DNA of 64,000 nucleotides, from contig JPHH03000030.1 in NCBI GenBank assembly GCA_000750105.3, positions 62,001-126,000 of the forward strand, in the 5' to 3' direction. Both the position numbers and the translations under genes were made by a program. The stretch comes from Tolypocladium sp. Sup5 PDA-1 (lineage: Eukaryota > Ascomycota > Sordariomycetes > Hypocreales > Ophiocordycipitaceae). The notes below the pieces were generated by a model that saw only the letters and a list, made by a program, of their open reading frames with translations, did no database searches and had not been told where the DNA came from. The first letter of the stretch is position 1, and every line of letters begins with the position of its first letter. Shown here in pieces: positions 10,927 to 23,038 of this stretch.

Positions 10927-12486
10927 GATGGGCCGATGCGGTAGGTGGATGAATGGAGGAGGTTCTCGCTGCCCCGACTGCAGAGACGAGCGCTCGTTAG
11001 CCGTCGCGTCCGTTTGCTAAACAGGGCTTGCTCTGCTGCGCGGGGTGGGCGCAACGGTTGCCGAAGCGATGAAGCGTGAAGCGCCAGCTCCAGCCGCCAA
11101 TTGACAGCGGGCAACGCACCTAAAGGCCTTCCCCGGTCTCGATCCTTCTCAGCGCAACGGCTCGAGCCAAGCCCATGGCCTGCCTCGCTGCGTGCGCGTG
11201 CAGGTCAAGGCGTCGGACCGAGCTAGCCTCGAGTCGAGTTGAGCAGCTTGCCTGGGCAAGCAAACCAAAGGCGGTGGCGGCGGCGGCGGAGCTTGTCGAG
11301 GCTATGCTGCTTGACTGCAGAGCGCGTCGCAGAGGTCGATGATGCAAACCAAAAGCAAGAAATCGACGACGAATTCGGATGGCAAAGGCAGCTGGTGGAG
11401 TTTGTTGCGTGCGCTCGCTGTTGTTGCTGCGCGAATGTTTGTTGCTGCCTCGTTTGCTGCACCTGTTTTATAGCACTGCAAGTACAGACGTGACGCACCT
11501 GCCCGCAACCGGCAGCCAGGCGATCCAAGTCCAAGCTTCCCGGACTGATGGCACCGGCCAAATCACGTGGCTGGGAGGGAGGCGAGGTGGTCCAAGCTTG
11601 CTTCCACACGTGGTGTGTCAGGTGATTGGTCAAGCTGGCCGGGTGGAGGTCAATCGAGGGAGTTGGTTGGTTGGTCGGCTGGCTGGTTGGTGTGCAACGT
11701 TGATGAACAGAACAGGAACAGCAAGAACTGCAACAGTCTCTCTGTCAAATAACAGCTGCGATATCCTCGTTGCCATGCAAGACTCGGATTGTCGAAAGAT
11801 AAAATAAAAAGGCCAGAGGAAGCAAATATCAACGTCGAGGCTCAAGTGTGGCGCTGCTCGTTGTGGAAACATCAACGGCTAGCGGCTCTTCTCGGTCGCG
11901 ACCTCTTGTCAGCAGCTCGGGATCACCTCGCCCTTTTGTACTTCTGCGCGCTGCGCTTTTGTCCTGCCCCCTGCAGGGAAGAGTGGGCACGTCTTCGTCG
12001 TGCCCAACCGCACGCCATTGACCAGTCAGCCGAAAGCCCACCTGGGCTACCCTAGACTAGATGGGCAGCGAGCTTCATCAACCCAATGCCTGGGAATTGG
12101 GGAAATTGTTCCAAGATGATGTGTGTGACGTAATTAGATATGTGTTCTCGATTATTGGTGCCGTTTTCTTCAACTTTCGTGTGGTTCAATATCTTGCCGT
12201 GTACGGCCAACACTAGCTTGAGGAGTACATAGTACACACCTCTGACATCCATATCGCATGATCATCATAACCCAACGAACGACATAACGCAACAACACAG
12301 CAGCCCTAAAATCACGCACAAAACACGGTACTTGTTCATTCATGGCATCTCTCATCATTACACCCAACATTAAATCATCCGTAGCCGCGCCATATACAAC
12401 CCCAACTCCCGCGAGAACGGTTGCCAGTACCATCACACACATATACACATATGCACCCTCATCTCTACTATACGCATGCCCGCCGT
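10927..12486. other. Upstream region of FCP1 and 3' flank of condensin gene
   Basis: A CT-rich leader of FCP1 is followed by non-coding sequence with GTT/CAA-rich patches at 11380-11480. A CACGTG lies at about 11565. The last 400 bases are AT-richer and probably form the 3' UTR of the condensin gene. The apparent ORFs (for example 11223-11633 minus) are low-complexity Q/A/T runs. Confidence 0.5.
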
Positions 12487-15400
12487 CTAAGCGGCAGCCT
12501 GCACCATCTTGAAGCCCTCCGACACCGTCTTCGCAATCTCCTCGTTCTTGTGCGGCAGCAGCCCCAGCGCAAACGCCACGTCGTTCCACTGCCGCTCCGT
12601 CTCGCACCGCGCCAGCCTCGCCGCCAGCTTCTCGGCCAGCTGCTTGGCATGCTTGTCCTGCAAAACATCACCGTTAGCGAAACTGCTCCTACGACAACTG
12701 TATGAACGTAGACGTACCTTTTCGACAAAGCCCAGCAGGAACCGGATGATCCGCTTGAAGCTCTCCTCGTTCATCCGGCCTCCGGCGCTCAGCAGACTGA
12801 ACATGTCCACAAAGTGGTTGTACACCGCGTTGTCCTTGGTGCTTAGCTCCGTAAAGAACATCCTCGCCAGGTCCGCAATCCTCCTGTCCTCGTCCTCCAG
12901 GCACTTGGCCATCTCGCCCAGCTGCCCCTTGACCTTGACCTGACCCGCCAGGATCAGGAACGTCAGCGTCATCAGGCACGTCCGCTTCACCGACGCGTCA
13001 TCGTCGGCCAGGCGACGGTACAAAAAGTCCGTGTTCTCGTCAATCAGGTGGTTGAAGCAGACGGCCATGTCGCCCAGCGCAATCACGGCGTTGGACCGCA
13101 CCGTGGCGTCGGGGGACCGCTCCATGATGGTGATGAGCAGCGGCAGGTTGGTCTCGCAGTACTCGGACGACACGCACATGAGCTTCGCCAGGCACAATGT
13201 TGACGCCGCCTGCAGGCCCTTGTCGGCGTAGATGTTGTTGTTGGCGCAAATCTCCGACACGAGCGGCCCAAACAGCGCCAGCAGCGAGTTGGGCCCGTAC
13301 AGCAGCTCGCGCTCTCGGATGTGCGCCATGGCTTCCGTAAAGTCGTCCTCTGTCGTGCCGCCGATGAGGTCCAGCTCGTCTGCGTCCTCCTTTTCCTTGT
13401 CCGTCTTGGTGCTGGCTTGCTTCTCCTTCTCCTGCTTCCTACGCTTAAAGTCGAGCTCGCACAGCTCGAGGTGGACAATCTGCTTGATGGCAACGTGGCC
13501 CACAACGAAGAGCAGCTGCGACAAGGCAATGGCATTGTCGCGCTTCTTGGGCTGGGGCGGGGGCATCTGCGTGACGGTTGGCTCTGCCAAATCGGGCACA
13601 GCCTGGGTCTCGTCGCGGGACGTCGGGCGCGATGCGGGACGCGACTGGGAACTGCCAAACACCTGCCGCGTCTTGCGCCGAATAACGTCCGAGCAGAGCG
13701 TGTCGGGGTGCTTGGAGATGGCATAGATGGCGTTGATGGCCTGCTCCGCCACTCCGTACCACTCCTTGCTGTCCGACGGCACCTCGGTGATGGCCGCAAG
13801 CCTCGCCGACACCGCGTGGTCGTTGGGCAACCGGGCAAACTTGGCCGTCGACTCCTTTGCCTGGCGACCCTGGGGGTTGATTCTCCTAAGGGCAATGCAG
13901 GTATACTTGGCCAGCTGCAGGTCATTGCGGCCGTGAGACCCAAGGCCTGTGCGCAGCATCGTCTCAATCTCTCCAACGACAATCTCAGGGTTGGCGGTGG
14001 CAAGCATGCCCAGCACGATGATGGCGCCCCGGCGCTGGGTTCTCGAAATCTCCCGCTTCTGGACGCCGTAGACCTGCCACAGCTTTGAGACCACGACCTC
14101 GGGGGTGATACCGCCCTTCATCATGGTGGCCAGCAGCTGCTCCAGCGAGGTAAGCTCGGCGGGCGTTGCTCCAAAGGTCAAGCTTATCATGTTGCGAGCA
14201 ATGTAGTTAGCAGCGTCGTTGGGGCTGAAAGTCTCTGGTGCCTCGAAGAAGAGCCTCCTGTAGCACTCAATCAGGTGAGTCTGCACGCCCTTGCCCTCGT
14301 CGCTGTTGCCCTTGGTCCAGATGAGCCGCAGCATGCGCCGGATGCCGATCTTGTTCTGCTCAATGTTGTATGCGTCGCCAACCTCAAAGTAGTCGATGGC
14401 CTCGATGACCTCGCTCTTGTTCCTGGAGCCGAGCAGCTGGCAGACAATGCCGGTGGCGTCGTGCAAGACGTCGATGAACTTGAGAGCCTCGTTGTAGTAC
14501 CTCCTCGTGAGGGTGAGCTTCTCCATTGCTTCGCTTGTGGCCGCTTGCTCCTGGGCCTTCTTGATCGCCGCAATCTTGTCTTCATCCGTCATCGGCTTGG
14601 GCTTCTCCGGAGAACCAATCTGAGTCGCCTCGTCCAGGAGCTCGTTGTCGACGGTGGTGTTGGCTTTGTCGTGGCCAAAGCCAAGCATCCCTGGCGGGGG
14701 TTGCAAGGCATTCAGCTCTTCCTCGACCTTGTCATGGCGATCCTGCCACTCCTTACGCGAAAGCTGAGCGCCGTGCATGACTGTGAAGGGATGCGTTTTG
14801 ATGAGCATCCCCAGCAGCTTGATGGCATTTCGCCGCACGTTGCTGCTCTTGTCCTCCAAGCTCCGGCACGCGAGCTCGGCCGCCTTCTGCCGTCGCTTGG
14901 GGAACTTTTGCTCGAGCTCACAGAGCCTCATGTATACTTGCAGCGTGCGGCATCTGCAGTAGGGGTTGATGTCGAGGAAACGCTCCTCGAGCACGTCGAA
15001 GAAGGCGTTGAGCTGGGACTTGTGGTTCTCGCTGCGTTCGTCTTGCTTGCTGAGATGGGAAACCATGTTGCCGCAGACCTCGATCAACGCGCAGCGGAGC
15101 GTGTACGACTGTTTTTGTCAGTGTCTGTCTGTCTATCTGTCAAATGGCGGTGGTGTATCGTACCTCACTGTCAAGCTGCTTCGCCAGCATGGTCATTTGC
15201 TTAATCACCAACCTTGGCGCCAGTTCCGACAGCTTCGCGATAAAGGAAGACACCGACTTTGGTCCACGCGTGTCGTTGGAGTTGAACTCCTTGTTGCTTA
15301 TTTCCCGCAACACCTCGTCGGCAAGCTGGGGATAATCGTATGTCTCGGCGAGAATGTGCAGGAACTCGGCCATGGGCTCCGACAGGTGTTCGAAGTACGT

Positions 15401-16277
15401 GAGGTTCTGGATGACGTTGATTTGCGCCGCTGCGTCCTGTTAGCGATGTTACTCGTGGCTGTATGACATGCGACCTACCGTAACCGTGACCGTGGTGCTT
15501 GACGGCGATGCAGAGCACCTTGAAGCAGTGCATGCGGATAGAGGTAGTCTTTACCCGCTGCTCGCTCTCCAGAATCCTATAGACTGGCCGGGTGAGCAGC
15601 CCGATAAAGGTGTCCCTCTCGCTGGTGGTCAAGAAGATCTTGGACAGCTTCAGCTTCAGCACCTTGCACATAACGTCCAGTGCAGACTGGAGCTGCGTCG
15701 CCGAGTCCCACGAGTCTTCCTTGGATGCGCCCTTTTTGGGCTTGCCTCGTCCGCGGGCGGCGGGCGCGGAGGAGGACTTTTCAGCCGCCTTGGTCTCGAC
15801 CGCCGCGATCGTCCATTGTAGGAGGAAGCCGTAGATTTCGAGAAGCTGCTTGTGGTGGAGTACCGCGTCTTGTTCGTCGGGGGACTCGATGTCATTGTGC
15901 ACGGCGTCGGTCTCGGCGCCGAGGCCGCTCATGACCAGGTCGAAGACTTTGCTCAGAGCGTGCGTGGGCAGAAATGACGTATACCTGGCAGGAGGTCAGA
16001 GAAATGCTTCCAAGGCGACATTCGACGGTGAGAATGGTACTCACTTGAGGAGAAACTGCAGCGAGTCCATGTTGGCGGCGCGCATAATGGCGTCGGGGTT
16101 GTCGGCCACGGCATCGACGATGGGATTCAGCACCGGGTTGATGACGGGGTTTGTGAGCGCCTCGGGGTCATTTTCGCAGTCGAAGAGCGTGCTGTCGGCC
16201 TCGGGCGTGGGTATCGTGGTCGGGTCGGACATGTAGTGCTTGAGCGCATCGTTGATGTCGAAGTTGATGGTGGCCAT
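12487..16277 (-). CDS. CND1: Condensin complex subunit 1 (CND1 / Ycs4 / CAP-D2)
   Basis: A HEAT-repeat non-SMC subunit of condensin, needed for mitotic chromosome compaction. Minus-strand exons are 16045-16277, 15479-15984, 15164-15429, 12718-15108 and 12487-12657 (1188 aa). The start gives MATINFDINDALKHYM, as in fungal Cnd1. Recognisable parts include the N-terminal Cnd1 domain, the segment FLDINPYCRCRTLQVYMRLC, and the C-terminal Cnd1 repeat with ALGDMAVCFNHLI and GGRMNEESFKRIIRFLL. The third exon is reached only with the acceptor at 15430 (GACGCAG), because the nearer AG at 15436 breaks the frame. The last intron (12658-12717) is 60 bases and in frame. Length matches the family of about 1150-1250 aa. 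The gene shares a 586-base divergent promoter with CDC7. Confidence 0.95.
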
Positions 16278-16863
16278 GGCGGGCAAGTCTTTCGCCGCAA
16301 AGGCGGGCGCGTAGAGGAGATCGATCAAAGGATGGCGAAGCGAGGTCGCGCAGCGCCAGTGCTTTGCTGCGTGGTTAGTACGGCGCCTGCAGATGCCAGG
16401 CCTGTTGATGCGTGACGGTGGTGGTGATGATGGTGGTGGTGATGCTGGTGATGGTTGGCGTCGCTGCAGGTGGCGTCCCAGCAACGGATGTTTTTGTTTT
16501 GTTCTAACGCGCCCGCTCCCCCACCACTGCGCTAGTCGCGTGTCGTCGCTTCCGCAGTGCCCGCCACAACGCTTGGGATCCCTGCATCCACCCAACGGCA
16601 GCCCCTCCACGGTGCTGGGGCTGTATCGAACCACTGGCGGGCGCTTCCCTGCACGAGGCGAGCCTTGCACGTTTTGTCTGGATTGCATTGACCGACCTGG
16701 GACGAGTTGATTGATCGATTGACGTCAATTGCGCTGCTGGTGCCTCATACGACGATCCTCGCACACTACCGACGGCCCTGTAGAGGACCTACGGGAGGCT
16801 GAGTGAGAGACGGAAGCGACCCTAGGAGAGACACACACACGGGCACACGGGCACACAGGCACC
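16278..16863. promoter_or_regulatory. Bidirectional promoter region CND1 / CDC7
   Basis: 586 bases between two divergent start codons. It contains a run of GGT/GAT triplets (16423-16455) and, just before the CDC7 start, a CA-rich stretch (16833-16860). No separate gene is seen. One region likely drives two mitotic genes, which is inference from the arrangement. Confidence 0.6.
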
Positions 16864-18459
16864 ATGATGACGGCCGTCCGACGCCCGATCGAGGAGCCCT
16901 TTGACATCCACGAGGATGCCCGGACCGAGGAGACAGAGATGATGGTAGAGGACGAGGCACACGCTGCCACCGAGGAGCCACAGCCCGAGGACGAGGACGA
17001 GGAAGAGGAAGAGGAAGAAGAGCAAGAGGAGGAGCAAGAGGAGGGCGATGAAGACGGCGAGGAGGAGAGCTCCGACGACGAGCAGGTCGAGAGCAGCGTG
17101 CAGGCGGACATGGACAGGTTGCAACAAGACTTTCCAGGCTTCCGGGACAAGTACCGGCTGATCAAGCGCATCGGCGAAGGTAGGACTCGCTTCGTTCCAT
17201 CACGTTCCCAAGAAGGCAGACTGACCGGCCCCCTCGCAGGCACCTTCTCGACCGTCTTCAAGGCCGAGGACATCCACTACAACCGCTACGACAACAGCTG
17301 GGACTTTGAAGACGACTCGTCCAAGTGGACGCCCCCGCCGCTGAAGCGCCAACAACATCACCACCACGACGAGCAACAACACCACAGCTTCCACCACGCC
17401 CAGCGCTCCCCCCGACGGCGCCCACGCTACGTCGCCATCAAGAAGATCTACGTCACCTCGAGCCCCGCGCGCATCCTCAACGAGCTCGAGCTCCTCCACG
17501 ACCTGCGCCAGTGCCCCTCCGTCTGCCCGCTCATCACCGCCTTCCGCCACACCGACCAGGTCGTCGCCATCCTCCCCTACTTCCGCCACGGCGACTTCCG
17601 CACCTACTTCCGCGACATGACCATGCCGGACATCGCCATCTACCTGCGCAGCCTCTTCACTGCGCTGCGCAGCGTCCACGACCATCGCATCCTGCACCGC
17701 GACATCAAGCCCACCAACTTCCTCTACGACCCGGCCGCCCAGCACGGCGTCCTCGTCGACTTTGGCCTCGCCGAGCGCGAGGGCTCCGACTGCAAGCCGT
17801 GCCTGTGCCACGAGCAGCGCGAGCTGCGCAAGCACCGCCAGGCCGGCTCCGCGTGGGCGCAGCAGACGGGCGGCGGTGGTGCCGGCGCCGGCGGCCTCCC
17901 GGGGCAGCAGCCGCAGCAGCAGCAGCCCGGATACCCCAAGTCGGACACGCGGCCCTCGCGGCGCGCCAACCGCGCGGGCACCAGGGGCTTCCGCGCCCCC
18001 GAGGTGCTCTTCAAGTGCACCGAGCAGACGACGGCCATCGACATCTGGTCCGTCGGCGTCATCCTCCTCACCATCCTCTCCAAGCGCTTCCCCTTCTTCA
18101 ACTCGGCCGACGACGTCGAGGCCATGATCGAGATCGCCACCATCTTCGGCTCCAAGCGCATGAAGGCCGCGGGGCTCCTCCACGGCTGCGTCTTCGAGAC
18201 GACCATCCCGACCGTCGGCCAGCAAGGGTTCACCATGGAGAAGATCATCCTCTGGAGCACCTGCCGCACCGACGGCAAGCCGCTCACCGAGCACGAGCGC
18301 CTCGCCGTGCGCTTCCTCGAGCGCTGCATGGAGCTGGACCCCACGCGCCGCATCACCGCCGAGCAGGCCCTCGAGCACGAGTTCCTGGGCATCGACCAGC
18401 CCGCGGCGAGCCAGGAGCTGGGCGGGGACGAGGACGAGATGGACATGCTGCAGGCGTAG
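16864..18459 (+). CDS. CDC7: CDC7 / Hsk1 DBF4-dependent serine/threonine kinase
   Basis: The catalytic subunit of the DDK kinase that phosphorylates MCM2-7 to fire replication origins. Exons are 16864-17179 and 17240-18459 (511 aa). The N-terminus is strongly acidic (Glu/Asp runs to about residue 80). The kinase domain starts at about residue 96 (KYRLIKRIGEG). The intron (phase 1) interrupts the glycine loop, and splicing restores IGEGTFSTVFKAED. A His/Gln-rich insert follows, then the ATP-binding lysine in RYVAIKKIYV, the catalytic loop HRDIKPTNF, DFGLAEREG, and the APE region GTRGFRAPEVLF. A long Gly/Gln insert sits between DFG and APE, typical of the CDC7 kinase insert. The 60-base intron is in frame and without stops. 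Confidence 0.94.
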   Translation: MMTAVRRPIEEPFDIHEDARTEETEMMVEDEAHAATEEPQPEDEDEEEEEEEEQEEEQEEGDEDGEEESSDDEQVESSVQADMDRLQQDFPGFRDKYRLIKRIGEGRTRFVPSRSQEGRLTGPLAGTFSTVFKAEDIHYNRYDNSWDFEDDSSKWTPPPLKRQQHHHHDEQQHHSFHHAQRSPRRRPRYVAIKKIYVTSSPARILNELELLHDLRQCPSVCPLITAFRHTDQVVAILPYFRHGDFRTYFRDMTMPDIAIYLRSLFTALRSVHDHRILHRDIKPTNFLYDPAAQHGVLVDFGLAEREGSDCKPCLCHEQRELRKHRQAGSAWAQQTGGGGAGAGGLPGQQPQQQQPGYPKSDTRPSRRANRAGTRGFRAPEVLFKCTEQTTAIDIWSVGVILLTILSKRFPFFNSADDVEAMIEIATIFGSKRMKAAGLLHGCVFETTIPTVGQQGFTMEKIILWSTCRTDGKPLTEHERLAVRFLERCMELDPTRRITAEQALEHEFLGIDQPAASQELGGDEDEMDMLQA

Positions 18460-18988
18460 GAGGGGATGCAGCAATCACCAGGCCGGCGTAATGTGACGGG
18501 ACATATGATACCAAATATTATCATTACATTTTGCAACAGTACGGCCGGTGACTGCTTGACGTGATGGCAAGGCTCTTGGAATCATGGTTGTAAGAGTACT
18601 GTGAAGTACGCTGCATATGGAGAATTCATCTTCCACTTTACACGACACAAAACTGGTCCAGATCGGTCGCTCAACGTCCATCAAATGTCACCGTACGAAG
18701 TACGCGCATCCACAACCATCACTTCACAAGCAGACCACGTCGTGCGATCCGAGCACATGAACAATGTCAATTCGTCCGTCGGCCGTCCTTGCATGGGCTT
18801 AAATCGATTTTGATTCGTTATAACTCCATTTCAAGAGTCCCCTGATGCAATGCTCGAAACCGACCAACCCGGGTGTCCCCTCTGTACGCGGGAAGGGCCC
18901 GGGGATCCCATTTTCCGCCATGTGTGAAAAACCGGTTCCAAATCCCGCAAGCAAGCCCCGACTCCAGCGCAGCATGTTGTACTGTACT
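18460..18988. other. Convergent intergenic region CDC7 / RPL28
   Basis: AT-richer 3' flanks of two genes facing each other. Nothing else is recognised. Confidence 0.5.
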
Positions 18989-19817
18989 TTACGCCACCAG
19001 CTCGACGACGCCACCGGCCGCCTTGATCTTCTGCTCCGCCAGCTTGCTGACCCATCTCGCGCGCACAACCAGGGGGACTTCGGGGAGGCGGCCCTTGCCG
19101 AGGACCTTGGAGTAGCCGAGGGGCAGGAGGTCGAGGACGGGGACGGTGTCCTTCTTGGCACCGGAGATGTAGGCCTCGCGGGTCTCGACGGGGACGAGAG
19201 TCCACAGCTAATGTCAAGTCAGCAAATTTGTTCCATCGCAACTGGTCGCTGAATTCAATGGTCCGATGCAGTTTCCGGCCGGCCTCCGTTGCCACATTGG
19301 GCTGTGCCAAGTGTTCCCCAACTGCCTCCCTCGGAACCGCATCGACCATCGAATACTCGCAGCGGGAACGGGCGTATGTACCTTGTCCAGGTTGATGACA
19401 GGCTTCCAGAAGTGGTTCTGCTGCTTGTGGAAGTACCGCATGCCAACCTTTCCGAAGTAACCAGGATGGTACTGTCGCCAGTGTCAGTGTTTCGTGCTCG
19501 CCGCGCTCATCGTGTCTCGAGTCGTCGAACCTTGTCCATGTTGGTACGGTGGTGGTGCTGACCACCGGCAAGACCACGACCACCCGGGTGCTTGCGGTGC
19601 TTTCCTACACGGCCGTGACCGGCGGACACATGGCCGCGGCTGTGAAGCAAAAAAAGTCAGCCCACGATGTTCCTCTGCGCGCGCTGCCACGACATGATCT
19701 CCCTCGCAACGCCAATCCCACCACCGCAGCAATCGCGCTCTCAATCGTGCAGCAGCAACCTCATCCAGGGGACAGAAACACGTACTGCTTGCGGGTCTTC
19801 GAAGTTCGGGTAGGCAT
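18989..19817 (-). CDS. RPL28: 60S ribosomal protein L28 (uL15, L27a family)
   Basis: A structural protein of the large ribosomal subunit. Minus-strand exons are 19786-19817, 19531-19639, 19382-19471 and 18989-19207, giving exactly the 149 aa of fungal L28. The spliced protein begins MPTRTSKTRKH and continues with RGHVSAGHGRVGKHRKHPGG. It includes MDKYHPGYFGKVGMRYFHKQ and ends in KIKAAGGVVELVA. The first exon is only 32 bases, as is common in fungal ribosomal protein genes. Introns are 146, 59 and 174 bases. A 368-base divergent promoter separates it from CHL1. Confidence 0.97.
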
Positions 19818-20185
19818 GGCGACGTCGGTGGTGTTGTCGCTTTTCCGGTGTTTTGCGTCGAAGACTGGGAGTGGGTGGTTATGATTTTGCGCCTGCTAAC
19901 GTTTGGGGCTGGCCCGGAGCCCGGAAAATCTTTAGGCGAGAGGGCATCGCAGCCCTAACGTGGGAGTGGGCTGGTTTCCGTGCTGGTCCGTGCATTGATC
20001 TGGTGCCGGTCAGGTGACTTGGCGGACTCACCGCGGTGAGTACATGTCAGCCCCACCAACATGGACCAACACCAATCGCGACCATCGTGAACTCATCGCT
20101 GGTCACTCACTCACTGCATATCCACCAGGCGCCGAGATGACGAAGCGCGTCATTGCCAGCTTGAGCAAGAGGCATTTCGCCAGCA
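19818..20185. promoter_or_regulatory. Bidirectional promoter region RPL28 / CHL1
   Basis: 368 bases between divergent starts. It contains the L28 leader and a CGGTGAGT/CCGCGGTGAG patch near 20030. No gene fits in it. Confidence 0.5.
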
Positions 20186-23038
20186 ATGGATTCCGCCGAT
20201 GGCGTTGACGATGTCACGCGTCAACTGGAGAAGCTGGACTTTCACCATCCATACACGCCGTACGATGTGCAGGAGCAGTTCATGAGGACAGTCTATCAGG
20301 TGCTGGAAGCGGGCGAGGGACAGGTTGGCATATTGGAGAGCCCGACTGGCACGGTATGTTTGGGTGGCCTCTGAGACTGTAGCAGAACCTGTGGGAGCAA
20401 CGCGTCGCTTCGTTTGGCCATCTCCATACTCGCAGGACGCACCCCTGGAGCGCAAACTGACTGTGAAAACTAGGGCAAGTCTCTGTCACTGATATGCGCA
20501 TCGTTGACCTGGCTACGGAACCACAAGTCCACCAGACACGAAGCCGCCCTGCAAGCCGCAGGAGAAGCGTACAAGGACGAACCCTCTTGGCTCGTGGACC
20601 AGCTCCTGCGGCGCAAAAGAGACGAGCTCGTCGGGAGATGGCAAGACAGGGAGAAGCGCCTCGAGGCCGTCCGATTAAAGGAAAAGACGCTTGAAGACCG
20701 GAGCCGCAAGCGGCGACGCATCGAAGAGGCTGCTGCGACGGGGTCGCACAAGGTAGAAGACGAGGACGCCGAGTGGCTCCTAGACGACCGCGAGAGTCAC
20801 GATTCGGGTGCCCAGGATGCCCTCTCCGGACTGAGCAAAGAGTCGCGAGAAGTGCTGGAAAGGCTGGGCCTCGGCGGGCCAAAGAAGCGCGACGAAGACG
20901 AGGAGCTGCTAGAAGAAGAGATCAAGGTGCGAGGCTCGCCGCCCGTGACTATGCAAGATGAGATGGTGACCTTGGTAGATCTATTACACGTCGAGAACCC
21001 ACTCGCAGCTGTCACAATTCATCGCCGAGCTGCGCCGCCCATCGTTTCCATCCTCGCTGCCGTCGTCCGTAGCCAAAGAGCAGCAGGCGACGTCGGAGAC
21101 GGTAAAGCTGCTACCGCTGTCGTCCCGCCAGCGCCTCTGCATCAACCCTTCAGTGTCTCGACTGGGATCCGTCCAGGCCATCAACGACCGCTGCGCGGAG
21201 CTGCAGCAGAACAAGTCTGGCAAGAAGTGCTCCTACGTGCCCAAGGAGGAGCTGCTCAGCCAGACGCATCAGTTCCGCGACACTGCCTTGGCGACGCTGC
21301 CCGACATTGAGGACCTGCACCAGCTGGGCAAGTCTCTCGCAGTATGCCCATACTACGCCTCCCGCACGGCGCTCCCCGGCGCAGAGATAATCACACTGCC
21401 GTACCCCCTCTTGCTCCAGAAGAGCGCGCGCGATGCCTTGGGGATCAAGCTGGAGGGCAACGTGGTGATTATCGACGAGGCGCACAACGTCATGGACGCC
21501 GTGGCGAACGTCCACGCGGCGGAGCTCAAGCTGAGCGACCTGCGCAAGGGGAGGGGCATGCTGGGCGTGTACGTCAAGCGGTTCGGGAAGAAGCTCAAGG
21601 GCGAGAACCGCGTCAACGTGGGACGGGTCGGGCGGGTGGTTCACGGGCTGACGGAGTGGATGGAGGGGGCAAAGAGCTTCAAGGTCGGTGATGAGACTTA
21701 TCCGTGTTGCGGAACAGTGGCTAACTGCGGGGGCGACAACAGCAAGAGCACGGCATCGTCGACGCAAACGACCTGACACGGCCAAAGGGCATCGATCAGA
21801 TCAACATGTACGAACTGATTCAGTACATCCAAGAGTCGAAGCTCGCCTACAAGATCGAGGGCTACGCCGCGCACGTTGAGAGCGAGAAGGAAGCCGGCAG
21901 GGCTGGAGCAACGACACGGTCAAGTACCCCTGTTCTACACGCGCTGGTGTCGTTTCTCGTGGCCCTCACAAACCCCAGTTCAGAGGGCCGCATCTTCTAC
22001 CAAAAGATTACTGGTCCAGCTGCGGACATTCAGCTGTCCTACCTGCTGCTCTCGCCGACGCACGCCTTCTCGTCCATTGCGTCCAGCGCGCGCGCCGTGA
22101 TCCTCGCGGGCGGCACCATGTCCCCGTTCGACGACTACCGGAACCACCTGTTCCCGTCGCTCGCGGCGCCCAAGGTGACGACGCTGAGCTGCGGGCACGT
22201 CATCCCGCCGCAGAACCTGTGCGTGTGGACGCTGGCGGGGACGCGGCCGGGCGCGCCTCCGTTTGAGTTTAGCTTCAAGCGGCGCGGCGACAGGGAGATG
22301 ATTGCGGAGCTCGGCCTCGCGGTGCTCAACATGTGCGCCGTGGTGCCGGACGGCGTGGTGGTGTTCTTCCCGAGCTACGGCTACCTCGACGAGGTGGTGA
22401 GCGTGTGGCAGCAGCAGCGAGGCGCGGCGGCGCCGATATGGGACCGGCTGCAGACGCGGAAGACGGTGTTTCGGGAGGCAAAGGGGGGCTCCAGCGACGA
22501 GGTGCTCCAGCAGTACACGGATGCCATCCTGGGGAGCGCGACCGAAGACACCAACACGAAGACCAAGGGGGCGCTGCTGCTGAGCGTCGTGGGCGGCAAA
22601 ATGTCCGAGGGCATCAACTTCTCCGACCGGCTGGGCCGCTGCGTCATGGTCGTCGGGTTGCCGTACCCCAATATCGCGTCGCCGGAGTGGAAGGCCAAGA
22701 TGGAGTACATTGAGTCGACGACCCTCGCCAGCCTCGTACTGTCTGGGGACATGCGCTCGGAGGAGGCGGTGGCGCGGGCCAAGAAGGCGGCGAGCGACTT
22801 TTACGAAAACGCGTGCATGCGGGCCGTCAACCAGAGCATCGGGCGGGCGATCCGGCACCGGGGCGACTACGCGGCGATTGTGCTGGCGGACCGGCGGTAC
22901 GGCGCTGAGCGGATCCGGGGGAAGCTGCCGGCGTGGATCCGGGGCGGGATGGAGGCGACGGCAAACGGGGACGAAAGGGGGGGCATGCTGGGCGGGCTGA
23001 TGGGGACGCTGGGGGGGTTCTTTCGAGGCAGGGTGTAG
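20186..23038 (+). CDS. CHL1: CHL1/DDX11-family iron-sulfur DNA helicase
   Basis: An XPD-like 5'-3' DNA helicase needed for sister chromatid cohesion. Exons are 20186-20353, 20474-20926, 20979-21683 and 21743-23038 (873 aa). Walker A is split by intron 1: ESPTGT joins GKSLSLICAS (about residues 51-66). The acidic Lys/Glu-rich insert lies in exon 2. Exon 3 opens with IYYTSRTHSQLSQFI, the conserved motif Ia. It carries four cysteines for the 4Fe-4S cluster (in LCINP, DRCAEL, KKCSY and VCPYYASR). The DEAH box is IDEAHN at about 372-377. Motif VI is QSIGRAIRHRGDY at about 806. All four junctions were needed to keep the motifs in one frame, and no break is seen. The extreme C-terminus is Gly-rich. 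Confidence 0.95.

Noticed and set aside
9628..10944. 438-codon plus-strand ORF opposite FCP1
   Set aside because: Antisense shadow of a strongly conserved gene; the Val/Leu/Asp-rich composition mirrors the codon bias of the other strand.
17200..18491. Long ORFs in other frames of the CDC7 kinase region
   Set aside because: Only the frame with the HRD, DFG and APE motifs is coding; the others are Pro/Arg or Asp/Val shadows.
19640..19785. Possible box C/D snoRNA in the first RPL28 intron
   Set aside because: A GATGAGG and a CTGA are present but more than 100 bases apart, and no terminal stem pairs at the ends.
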